NCBI GenBank assembly: GCA_903868035.1
Contig: CAIPTQ010000181.1
Span: 1 to 27,787, forward strand
DNA from: an uncultured Phycisphaerales bacterium
GTDB lineage: Bacteria > Planctomycetota > Phycisphaerae > WQYP01
DNA length: 27,787 bases
Reading direction: 5' to 3'
Below are positions 15,168 to 21,269 of the stretch, in pieces. The position numbers and the translations under genes were made by a program. The notes under the pieces were generated by a model. The model searched no databases. It saw only the letters and a list, made by a program, of their open reading frames with translations, and was not told where the DNA came from. Position 1 is the stretch's first letter. Each line of letters starts with the position of its first letter.

Positions 15168-16010
15168 ATGACGCCAATGGCCAGGAACATGAAGCATATG
15201 CCAACCCAGGGCTTTGATGAAACGGGTCTGCGCGCGTTGCTCGCAGGCGTGGGTTCAGGGACTATGCCCATTGACGAGGCCCTGCGCCGGCTGCGGCATC
15301 TGCCCTTCGAGGAAATGGCCGGCGCAACCCTCGATCACCATCGCGGACTGCGCAAGGGCTTCGGCGAGGTCATCTACTGCGCCGGCAAAACCCCGGCCCA
15401 AGTGGCGGAAATCGCCGAGCGCCTCGCGGCCCGGTCGCCCCGCCTGCTGGGCACCCGGGCCACGCGCCAACAATACCTCGCCGCCCGCCGCCACGTCCGC
15501 GGCCTGCAATACGACCCCCTGGCCCGCGTCCTCTGGCTCGATCGCGACCCTAAGCCCGGCCATCCCGGCGTCGTCGTCGTCTCCGCGGGCACCAGCGACC
15601 TGCCCGTCGCCGAGGAGGCCGCACTCACCCTCCAGGTCATGGGCCATGCGCCGATCCGCATTCGCGATGTCGGCGTGGCGGGCCTGCATCGCCTGCTCGC
15701 CCATTTGCCCACCCTCCAGGAGGCGCGCGTCGTGGTGGCCGTGGCCGGCATGGAAGGCGCGCTCCCCTCGGTCCTCGCCGGCCTCGTCGCCGCGCCCGTC
15801 ATCGCCGTCCCCACCAGCGTCGGCTACGGAGCCAGCTTCGGCGGCGTCGCCGCCTTGCTGGCCATGCTCAACTCCTGCGGCAGCGGCCTGGCCGTCGTGA
15901 ATATCGACAACGGTTTTGGCGCCGGCTATATGGCGGCTATGATTAATAACCAGTGCATGAAAATGCTCAGTGACCAACCGTCAACGGCCCATGAACAAGG
16001 AATGCGATGA
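15168..16010 (+). CDS. larB: Nickel-pincer cofactor biosynthesis protein LarB
   Basis: LarB carboxylates the pyridinium ring of nicotinate adenine dinucleotide and hydrolyses the phosphoanhydride, giving the dicarboxylated mononucleotide, the first step of nickel-pincer cofactor synthesis. The family features are present: LDHHRGLRKGFGEVIYCAGK (55-74), the AIR-carboxylase-like SAGTSDLPVAEEA (139-151), the GMEGALPSVLAGLV segment, PTSVGYGASFGGVAALLAML, and the ending VVNIDNGFGAGYMAAMI. At 280 residues it is slightly long; the true start could be an internal ATG (15177, 15189 or 15198), as none has a clear ribosome site. Its last codons overlap larE as ATGA. It heads the lar operon. Confidence 0.92.
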   Translation: MTPMARNMKHMPTQGFDETGLRALLAGVGSGTMPIDEALRRLRHLPFEEMAGATLDHHRGLRKGFGEVIYCAGKTPAQVAEIAERLAARSPRLLGTRATRQQYLAARRHVRGLQYDPLARVLWLDRDPKPGHPGVVVVSAGTSDLPVAEEAALTLQVMGHAPIRIRDVGVAGLHRLLAHLPTLQEARVVVAVAGMEGALPSVLAGLVAAPVIAVPTSVGYGASFGGVAALLAMLNSCGSGLAVVNIDNGFGAGYMAAMINNQCMKMLSDQPSTAHEQGMR

Positions 16011-16804
16011 GTTTGCACATTCAACAACTTCAATCATGGGTGCGGCAGTGGCCTTCCGTGCTGGTCGCCTACTCCGGCGGCGTGGATTCCGCGTTGCTCA
16101 TGGCCGTCGTGCATGGCGTTTTGGGCGACAAGGCCCTGGCCTGCATCGGGGCCTCGCCCAGTTACCCCGAGCGCGAACTCGCCGGTGCCGTGAAAGTCGC
16201 CGCCGACCTGGGCGCACGCGTCCGCGTCGTGAACACCGAGGAACACCTCGACCCCAAATATGTCGCCAATACCGCGAATCGCTGTTACTTCTGCAAAAGT
16301 GAGTTGTATACGCGGCTCAAGGAGATTGCCCAGGCCGAGGGCTTCGCCGTCATCATCGACGGCAACAACGCCTCCGATGCCGCCGCCAACGACCGCGCCG
16401 GCTGGCTCGCCGGCCGCGAACGCGGCATCCGCTCCCCCCTCGCCGAGCTCGGCATCACCAAGGACCAGGTTCGCGAACTGGCCAAGGAACTGGGCCTCCC
16501 CGTCTGGAACAAGCCCGCCATGCCCTGCACCTCCTCCCGCGTCCCCCACGGCATGCCGATTGCCGTGGGTATGCTCAAGCAGATCGAGGCCGCCGAGTCG
16601 GCGCTCCTGGCGCTGGGCTTCACCCAGTTGCGCGTCCGCCATCATGGGGACGTGGCGCGGATCGAGCTGCCGGTGGAGGATCTGGCGCGGGCCCTGGAAA
16701 TGCGCGAATCCATCACTGCGGCGGTGAAGGGTTGTGGGTATAAGTTTGTGACCCTGGATTTGGCGGGTTTCAAGTCCGGGGCCTTACACGCGGCGACGAA
16801 ATAG
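16007..16804 (+). CDS. larE: Sulfur transferase LarE (PP-loop ATPase), three-cysteine type
   Basis: LarE adenylates the LarB product and replaces the carboxylate oxygens with sulfur. The PP-loop SGGVDS is at residues 23-28, with TLDLAGFKSGAL near the C-terminus as in LarE. Cys93 and Cys96 (NRCYFCKSEL) plus Cys174 (PAMPCTSSRV) form a three-cysteine set. The well studied Lactiplantibacillus plantarum enzyme keeps only the equivalent of Cys174 and gives up that sulfur; enzymes with all three Cys are known to bind a [4Fe-4S] cluster and can transfer external sulfide. This protein therefore most resembles the cluster-containing class. The ATG overlaps the larB stop and an AAGGA site lies just upstream. 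Followed after 38 bases by parD. Confidence 0.92.
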   Translation: MSLHIQQLQSWVRQWPSVLVAYSGGVDSALLMAVVHGVLGDKALACIGASPSYPERELAGAVKVAADLGARVRVVNTEEHLDPKYVANTANRCYFCKSELYTRLKEIAQAEGFAVIIDGNNASDAAANDRAGWLAGRERGIRSPLAELGITKDQVRELAKELGLPVWNKPAMPCTSSRVPHGMPIAVGMLKQIEAAESALLALGFTQLRVRHHGDVARIELPVEDLARALEMRESITAAVKGCGYKFVTLDLAGFKSGALHAATK

Positions 16805-16842
16805 ATTTGCAGGTTTTCACGCCATTTTGGTAGGATCATGTC

Positions 16843-17097
16843 ATGAATGTGCAACTGCAAAAAATCGAGTTGGAGCGCTACATCCAGGAGCAGGTGCGAG
16901 AGGGTTTTTTCCCCTCGCCCGAAGCCGTTGTGGAAGACGCCCTGCGGCGCGTCATGGTGGAAGACGACGTGGAACTGACGGATGAAGATGTGGCCGCCAT
17001 CAAACTGTCGGACGAACAATTTGCGCGGGGCGAAGGCCTTGACGCCGCAGAGGTAAAGAACCGAATCCGCCGGCTTTATGGCAAGGCCCAGCCATGA
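16843..17097 (+). CDS. parD: ParD-like antitoxin
   Basis: The 84-residue protein has an N-terminal ribbon-helix-helix-like part (MNVQLQKIELERYIQEQVRE, then FFPSPEAVVEDALRRV) with the S-P-E start of helix 2 typical of ParD/CopG antitoxins. An acidic C-terminal half (TDEDVAAIKLSDEQFARGE) would embrace the toxin. An AGGATC site lies 8 bases before the ATG. The stop overlaps the toxin start as ATGA. Base composition is lower in GC than the flanking lar genes. It probably represses its own unit, but no operator was identified in the 38 bases upstream, so its transcription may depend on the lar promoter. Confidence 0.8.
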   Translation: MNVQLQKIELERYIQEQVREGFFPSPEAVVEDALRRVMVEDDVELTDEDVAAIKLSDEQFARGEGLDAAEVKNRIRRLYGKAQP

Positions 17098-17405
17098 CCC
17101 CACAATATCGAATCGCGTATTCGCCCAATGCTTATGCGGCCCTGGCGGAAATCTATTCCTATATCGCGCGGGATTCTCCACACAATGCGGAAGGCATGAT
17201 TGAGCGGATTCTCGCGGCTATTGATCTGCTGGGGTATTTCCCAAAACGGCAGAAGGTCTGGCGTGCCGCACAACGCTTTGACGGATCCGTCTACTCTTTA
17301 CCCGTTCCTCCTTATGTCATCTTCTTTCGGATTTCCGAGCAGGAATCCGTCGTCCGCGTCGCTCATATTCGGCACGGTGCCCGACGGCCGCTCACACGTT
17401 TTTGA
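17094..17405 (+). CDS. parE: ParE/RelE-superfamily toxin
   Basis: The 103-residue protein begins YRIAYSPNAYAALAEIYSYI, the opening strand and helix of ParE, followed by DLLGYFPKRQKVW and the strand pair SLPVPPYVIFFRISEQ / VVRVAHIRHGARRPL. The late Arg-His-Gly-Ala-Arg is a usual ParE ending. ParE toxins typically inhibit DNA gyrase; whether this one does, or is a RelE-like RNase, is not visible. It overlaps parD by four bases, and its stop lies 8 bases before the larC start, so it is wedged within the lar operon. Confidence 0.82.
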   Translation: MTPQYRIAYSPNAYAALAEIYSYIARDSPHNAEGMIERILAAIDLLGYFPKRQKVWRAAQRFDGSVYSLPVPPYVIFFRISEQESVVRVAHIRHGARRPLTRF

Positions 17406-17413
17406 GAGTTCCT

Positions 17414-18589
17414 ATGATTGCCTATCTCGACACCCCCTCCGGCATCTCCGGCGACATCTTCCTCGGCTGCCTCCTGGACGCCGGGTGGTCCCTCGACCGC
17501 CTCCGCTTCGCCATCGCTCAGCTTAAACTCCCTTCCGATGAATACGCCCTCGACGCCCGCACCGTCATGAAAGGCCCCCTCCGCGCCACCCTTGCCGACG
17601 TGCAAACCTCCGAAGGCCACGCCCATCGCCATCTCGCCGACATCGAACAAATCATCAACGCCTCCGACCTCCCCGACGGGGTGAAGCAAAAATCAATCGC
17701 CGTCTTCACCCGTCTCGCCGATGCCGAAGCCAAAGTCCACGGCACCACCCGCGATAAAATCCACTTCCACGAGGTCGGGGCCATGGACGCCATCATCGAC
17801 ATCGTCGGCACCTGCGCCGGCCTCCACGATCTGGGCATCGAAAAGCTCTTCGCCGGCCCGCTCCCCCTCGGCCAGGGCTGGACCCAGTCCGCCCATGGCC
17901 AAATCCCCCTCCCCGCCCCCGCCACCCTCGAACTCCTCGCCGCCGCCAAAGCCCCCACGCGCCCCGCGCCTGGCCCTGGCGAATGGGTCACCCCCACCGG
18001 TGCCGCCCTCGTCTGCGAACTGGCCGCCTTCGCCCAGCCCCCCATGACCCTCGAAAAGATCGGCACCGGCGCGGGCTCCAAAAACACCCCCTGGCCCAAC
18101 GTCGCACGCCTCTGGATCGGCCAGCCCCTGCCCCAGGGCGGCGGCATGGTGCAGCTCGACACCAACATCGACGACATGAACCCCCAGCTCTACGCCGCCG
18201 TCTCCGAAAAACTCTTCGCCGCCGGGGCCAAGGACGTCTGGTTCACCCCCATCCAGATGAAAAAAAACCGCCCCGCCATCCTCCTCTCCGCCCTCGCCCC
18301 CTCCGCCCACGAGGCTGCCCTCTCCCAGGTCATCCTCGAAGAAACCACCACCCTGGGCGTCCGCGTCCATACCCTGCACGACCGCCACGAAGCCCGCCGC
18401 GAAATGCGCGAAGTCCAGACCCCCCACGGCCCCGTCCATGTGAAACTCAAATTCGTCGGGGAAAAAGCCGTCGCCGCCATGCCCGAGTACGACGACTGCA
18501 AAACCCTCGCCGACAAGTTGGGCCTGCCCGCCCGCCAGGTCTGGGAAGCCGCCGCCGCCGCCGGTCAGCGCTTACTCGAAATTAGTTAA
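17414..18589 (+). CDS. larC: Nickel insertion protein LarC
   Basis: LarC is the CTP-dependent cyclometallase that inserts nickel into the pincer nucleotide. The 391-residue protein begins MIAYLDTPSGISGDIFLGCL, with the family's DxxSGISGDM-like start. A His-rich region (GHAHRHLADI, about 68-77) is a likely metal site. Then come HFHEVGAMDAIIDIVG, NIDDMNPQLYAAVSEKLF and the C-terminal VHVKLKFVGEKAVAAMPEYDDC. It is one uninterrupted frame; in L. plantarum the gene is read as larC1 and larC2 through a frameshift. I chose the ATG at 17414 over an in-frame TTG at 17402, because GAGAG sits just before it. It is the last gene of the lar operon. Confidence 0.93.
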   Translation: MIAYLDTPSGISGDIFLGCLLDAGWSLDRLRFAIAQLKLPSDEYALDARTVMKGPLRATLADVQTSEGHAHRHLADIEQIINASDLPDGVKQKSIAVFTRLADAEAKVHGTTRDKIHFHEVGAMDAIIDIVGTCAGLHDLGIEKLFAGPLPLGQGWTQSAHGQIPLPAPATLELLAAAKAPTRPAPGPGEWVTPTGAALVCELAAFAQPPMTLEKIGTGAGSKNTPWPNVARLWIGQPLPQGGGMVQLDTNIDDMNPQLYAAVSEKLFAAGAKDVWFTPIQMKKNRPAILLSALAPSAHEAALSQVILEETTTLGVRVHTLHDRHEARREMREVQTPHGPVHVKLKFVGEKAVAAMPEYDDCKTLADKLGLPARQVWEAAAAAGQRLLEIS

Positions 18590-18607
18590 ACTTCCCCCAA
18601 AAATCTT

Positions 18608-18634
18608 AAATTATCTAAAAATAGATGAATTTTT
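18608..18634 (+). terminator. AT-rich terminator candidate after larC
   Basis: AAATTATCTA pairs with TAGAT-G-AATTT around an AAAA loop, with one bulged G, and a short T-run overlaps the stem end. It starts 18 bases after the larC stop and just precedes the structured leader. The stem is weak in energy. Confidence 0.4.
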
Positions 18635-18639
18635 ACTGG

Positions 18640-18747
18640 CGGAATGGCCCATATTAAGGGTAGCATATCCCCCGGCGTTTGCCCCCGTACGTGCGGGCGG
18701 CATTCCGGGTTCGAAGGCTGCCGCCCCCGCGGCAGGGGGATTTTTAC
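18640..18747 (+). promoter_or_regulatory. Candidate structured 5' leader of the ECF transporter genes
   Basis: CGGAATG (18640-18646) pairs with CATTCCG (18701-18707), extended by GCCC/GGGC after a GG bulge, enclosing about 45 bases with a GGC-GTTT-GCC hairpin and other short stems. A second hairpin, CTGCCGC / GCGGCAG (18718-18735), ends at the first base of the AGGGGGA ribosome site and is followed by a TTTTT stretch. The layout of a folded domain, then a hairpin beside the ribosome site, looks like a riboswitch-style leader. I found no match to the cobalamin B12 box or to NiCo RNA motifs. Folding was judged by eye only. Confidence 0.4.
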
Positions 18748-19230
18748 ATGCTCCGCAGACTCTTTTCGTTGGCTCTGGCATTGGCTTTTCTGGCTTTTTT
18801 GCCCGCCCCGGCCCACGCCGTTTTGTCATCACAGGACGGCAAAACCGCAGGCCGCACCGCCACCAACAATGACGTCCTTGAAGCCCGGCAGTATCGCCTG
18901 CCGGAGTCGCGCGTTGCCGGGCAGGAATCCATGCGGCAATCCGTGATTGTGTGGCAAGTTACCGCCGGCACATGGAATGGGGAAAGCCTCAAGGGGTTGA
19001 GTTTGGTGTTGGTTAAGTGTACCACGGATAGTGGTGAGGCGGGGCCGACGATCTGTTGTTATATCAGTTATGTGGCGACGGCGGCGCAACGCGAGGCGCT
19101 GCTGGGGGCGTTTATGGCGGCGCAAGCCATTTCGCCGGGGGAGGTTACGTCGTGGCGGGTGGAGCCGGCGGTGATTACGTTTGAGGTGTCCGGCAAAACG
19201 GTGGTGGTGCATTTGGGGTTGGTGGCGTGA
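18748..19230 (+). CDS. Small exported protein preceding ecfT, unknown function
   Basis: The 160-residue protein has a clear signal peptide (MLRRLFSLALALAFLAFLP, then APAHA). The mature part is about 135 residues with alternating strands: QSVIVWQVTAGTWNGESLKG, LSLVLVKCTTDSG, ICCYISYVATAAQREALLGA and a last pair ending VVVHLGLVA. The AAQREALLGAF segment is reminiscent of DUF1326-type proteins, but the resemblance is too short to name it. It is not an S component: it lacks the membrane helices of CbiM/NikM. The ATG at 18748 follows an AGGGGGA site by 8 bases. It overlaps ecfT by four bases (GTGA), so it is very likely part of the transport operon, perhaps a periplasmic metal-handling accessory. 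Confidence 0.72.
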   Translation: MLRRLFSLALALAFLAFLPAPAHAVLSSQDGKTAGRTATNNDVLEARQYRLPESRVAGQESMRQSVIVWQVTAGTWNGESLKGLSLVLVKCTTDSGEAGPTICCYISYVATAAQREALLGAFMAAQAISPGEVTSWRVEPAVITFEVSGKTVVVHLGLVA

Positions 19231-19820
19231 GCTTATTCCAACGTATTCCGGCATTATTTAAGCTGTTATTTACGCTATTTATCGTGCTTTTGGCGTCACT
19301 TACCCCGCGTGCCGCCGCACCTTGGATAGCGCTCCCAGCCATACTCGCGCTACTGGCGCTCGTGCTGGCGCGGCTGCCGTGGCGGCCGTTGGCCAAGCGG
19401 CTGCTTTTGCTGGAGCCGTTTGTGCTGGGGGTGGCGCTGATGGCGCTGTTCACGCCGGGGACGGTTCAGGACCGATGGCTCCATTTTGGCTTTCTGGTGG
19501 CGCGCTGCACGGTGGCGCTGCTGGCGATGTTGCTGTTCACGGCGACGACGCCGTTTGCGGATATTCTGCGGCTGTTTCAGCGGCTGCGGGTGCCGGGGCT
19601 GCTGGTGACGACGCTGGCGTTGATGCACCGGTACTTGTTTGTGCTGGCGGATGAAGCGGGGCGGATGCGGCGGGCGCGGCAGAGCCGGACGTTCGCGGCG
19701 CGGCGGCGGGGGCGGTGGCGGATGCTCTCGACGGTGATTGCGCAGCTTTTTTTGCGGGCGAGCGACCGGGCGGATCGGATTTATGATGCGATGCGGGCGC
19801 GGGGGTGGGGGGAGGAATGA
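19227..19820 (+). CDS. cbiQ: ECF transporter T component (CbiQ/EcfT-like)
   Basis: The 197-residue protein has several hydrophobic helices (LFTLFIVLLASLTP, ALPAILALLALVLA, VALMALFTPG, VALLAMLLFTATTPFADI, LVTTLALMHRYLFVLAD). It carries the two cytoplasmic Ala-Arg-(Gly/Gln) coupling motifs of EcfT: MRRARQSRTF and the C-terminal MRARGWGEE. These contact the ATPase subunits. It starts at GTG overlapping the preceding stop. Length is below the usual 220-260, mainly at the N-terminus. Helical T components coupled to CbiO-like ATPases move cobalt or nickel in group I systems; no vitamin clue is nearby. Its ATPase partner lies 1.4 kb downstream, separated by rhuM. Confidence 0.85.
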   Translation: MSLFQRIPALFKLLFTLFIVLLASLTPRAAAPWIALPAILALLALVLARLPWRPLAKRLLLLEPFVLGVALMALFTPGTVQDRWLHFGFLVARCTVALLAMLLFTATTPFADILRLFQRLRVPGLLVTTLALMHRYLFVLADEAGRMRRARQSRTFAARRRGRWRMLSTVIAQLFLRASDRADRIYDAMRARGWGEE

Positions 19821-19824
19821 GTAG

Positions 19825-19859
19825 GCAGTGGTCAGTGGCCAGTGGTCAGTAGTCCGTGG
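19825..19859. repeat. Heptad tandem repeat (NCAGTGG type)
   Basis: Five consecutive 7-base units, GCAGTGG, TCAGTGG, CCAGTGG, TCAGTAG and TCCGTGG, start 4 bases after the ecfT stop. Confidence 0.75.
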
Positions 19860-19895
19860 AGTGGTGATTTTGCTGGAATGCTGGAATTTAGGGGC

Positions 19896-19924
19896 TTGGC
19901 GTGGGGGTTTGTTTGGGATATAGT
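19896..19924 (+). promoter_or_regulatory. Candidate promoter of rhuM
   Basis: TTGGCG and TATAGT, separated by 17 bases, match four and five of six consensus positions. A start near 19930 would place the operator-like repeats right at the beginning of the transcript. Confidence 0.45.
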
Positions 19925-19930
19925 CGGGGG

Positions 19931-19970
19931 TGACGCACGACACTTGCGTGAGCGTTTTCTTGCGTGAGCG
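19931..19970 (+). promoter_or_regulatory. Operator-like repeats before rhuM
   Basis: CTTGCGTGAGCG occurs twice (19943-19954 and 19959-19970), 16 bases apart, preceded by TGACGCA (19931-19937), a near inverted match to the same core TGCGTGA. They lie immediately downstream of the promoter and 30 bases before the rhuM start. Confidence 0.45.
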
Positions 19971-20000
19971 CTTTGCCGGAGAACTTTTGAGGAGAGGCTT

Positions 20001-21056
20001 ATGCCAGACGGACCCGCACCGCAATCTTCCATCATTCTCTACCAGACCGAGGATGGGTACACGCGCATTCAGTGCCGGTTTGAAGAGACCTCGTTGTGGT
20101 TGACGCAAAGGCTGATTGCGGAATTGTTTCAGGTGTCCGTAAAAACCGTTAACGAGCATGTTATCAATATTTACGACGAAGGAGAGCTTGATCCCGGAGC
20201 AACTATCCGGAAATTCCGGATAGTTCAAATTGAGGGATCCCGTGAGGTCACCCGCGATATCGAACACTACAGTCTGCCCGCCATCCTCGCCGTCGGCTAC
20301 CGCGTGCGCAGCCATCGGGGCACGCAATTCCGGCAGTGGGCGACGGCGCGGCTGGCCGAGTATTTGGTGAAGGGCTTTGCCATGGACGACGAGCGGCTGA
20401 AGAATCCGCCGGGCAAGGGGCAGAGGGACTACTTCGACGAACTGCTGGCGCGGATTCGGGACATACGCTCGTCGGAACGGCGGTTCTATCAGAAGGTGCT
20501 GGATATCTATGCCACGAGCATCGATTACACGCCGAACACGGAGCTGTCGCAGCAGTTTTTCGCCACGGTGCAGAACAAGATGCACTGGGCCAGCCACGGG
20601 CACACGGCGGCCGAGGTGATCCACGCGCGTGCCGACGGCGGCAAGGCGCTGATGGGTCTGACCGCGACGCGGGAAGGCGGGGGCAGCATCCGCAAGGACG
20701 ATGTCTCAATCGCCAAGAACTACCTGGACGAGGAGGAACTGAACGTCCTGAACCGGATCGTGACGGCGTATCTGGAATTTGCCGAAGTTCAGGCGCTCAA
20801 CCGCCGACCGATGACGATGCGGGACTGGGCCGCCAAGCTGGATGATTTCTTGCAGCTTTCGGGGCGTGAACTGCTGCGGCATGCGGGAGCGATTTCCGCC
20901 GAGGAGGCCAGAATCAAGGCGGAGATGGAGTATGAGCGGTACAAGAAGCGGATGGACGCGCTGCCGCGGCAGGTGGATGCGGATTTTGAGCGGGCGGCGG
21001 AGGAGATCAAGAATCTGGCCAAGCCCAAGAAGACCCGCAGGGGCGGGACGGGATGA
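20001..21056 (+). CDS. rhuM: RhuM-family protein
   Basis: The 351-residue protein is full length for the RhuM family. The N-terminus has a winged-HTH-like region (SLWLTQRLIAELFQVSVKTV, then NEHVINIY) and the conserved ATIRKFRIVQIEG, followed by HYSLPAILAVGYRV, RGTQFRQWATARLAEYLVKG and a long helical part (LSQQFFATVQNKMHWASHGH, TAAEVIHARADGGKALMGL). RhuM genes recur in Salmonella pathogenicity islands and in mobile or defence-rich regions; the biochemical activity is not established. An AGGAG site six bases before the ATG supports the start. It is flanked by its own promoter and palindromes and interrupts the ecfT-ecfA pair, so it looks like a recent insertion. Confidence 0.85.
   Translation: MPDGPAPQSSIILYQTEDGYTRIQCRFEETSLWLTQRLIAELFQVSVKTVNEHVINIYDEGELDPGATIRKFRIVQIEGSREVTRDIEHYSLPAILAVGYRVRSHRGTQFRQWATARLAEYLVKGFAMDDERLKNPPGKGQRDYFDELLARIRDIRSSERRFYQKVLDIYATSIDYTPNTELSQQFFATVQNKMHWASHGHTAAEVIHARADGGKALMGLTATREGGGSIRKDDVSIAKNYLDEEELNVLNRIVTAYLEFAEVQALNRRPMTMRDWAAKLDDFLQLSGRELLRHAGAISAEEARIKAEMEYERYKKRMDALPRQVDADFERAAEEIKNLAKPKKTRRGGTG
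20201..20225. repeat. Perfect palindrome inside rhuM
   Basis: Arms AACTATCCGGAA and TTCCGGATAGTT flank one central A. The DNA codes for the conserved ATIRKFRIV stretch, so both protein and DNA constraint could explain it. Its core CGGAAATTCCG resembles those of the two palindromes after the gene. Confidence 0.85.
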
Positions 21057-21077
21057 ACGACGCCGGAACTTGGTTGG

Positions 21078-21108
21078 GGCAGTATGTCGGGATTTCCGAC
21101 ATACTGCC
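21078..21108. repeat. Perfect inverted repeat after rhuM
   Basis: Arms GGCAGTATGTCGG and CCGACATACTGCC (13 bp) enclose GATTT. It begins 21 bases after the rhuM stop and could terminate transcription, but no T-run follows. The core CGGGATTTCCG matches the gene-internal palindrome in plan. Confidence 0.8.
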
Positions 21109-21117
21109 AAGTCAACA

Positions 21118-21134
21118 ATTCGGAGTTTCCGAAT
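21118..21134. repeat. Second inverted repeat after rhuM
   Basis: Arms ATTCGGA and TCCGAAT enclose GTT, giving the core CGGAGTTTCCG. It lies 9 bases after the first palindrome. Confidence 0.7.
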
Positions 21135-21269
21135 GGTTCGAATTCCCCTTTTGCCGAGCGTTGTCCATACCCATTGTCCATTAGGGTGGATCATAAAAAG
21201 GCTGAAACCCGGCGGGGCATTTTTCCCCCGCCCCTTTGCGCCCGCGGCATTTTTAGCGATGATAGGCGC

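Noticed and set aside
18695..18735. tRNA-like GGTTCGAAGG sequence in the ecf leader
   Set aside because: The bases on both sides do not pair as a T-arm, and no acceptor or anticodon arm could be built around it.
18640..18747. Cobalamin or NiCo riboswitch
   Set aside because: No GCCACTG-type B12 box or NiCo consensus was found, so the leader is reported only as an unassigned structure.
21120..21150. GGTTCGAATTCC resembling a tRNA T-loop after rhuM
   Set aside because: The flanking stems do not pair and no other tRNA arms are present; it belongs to the palindrome cluster.
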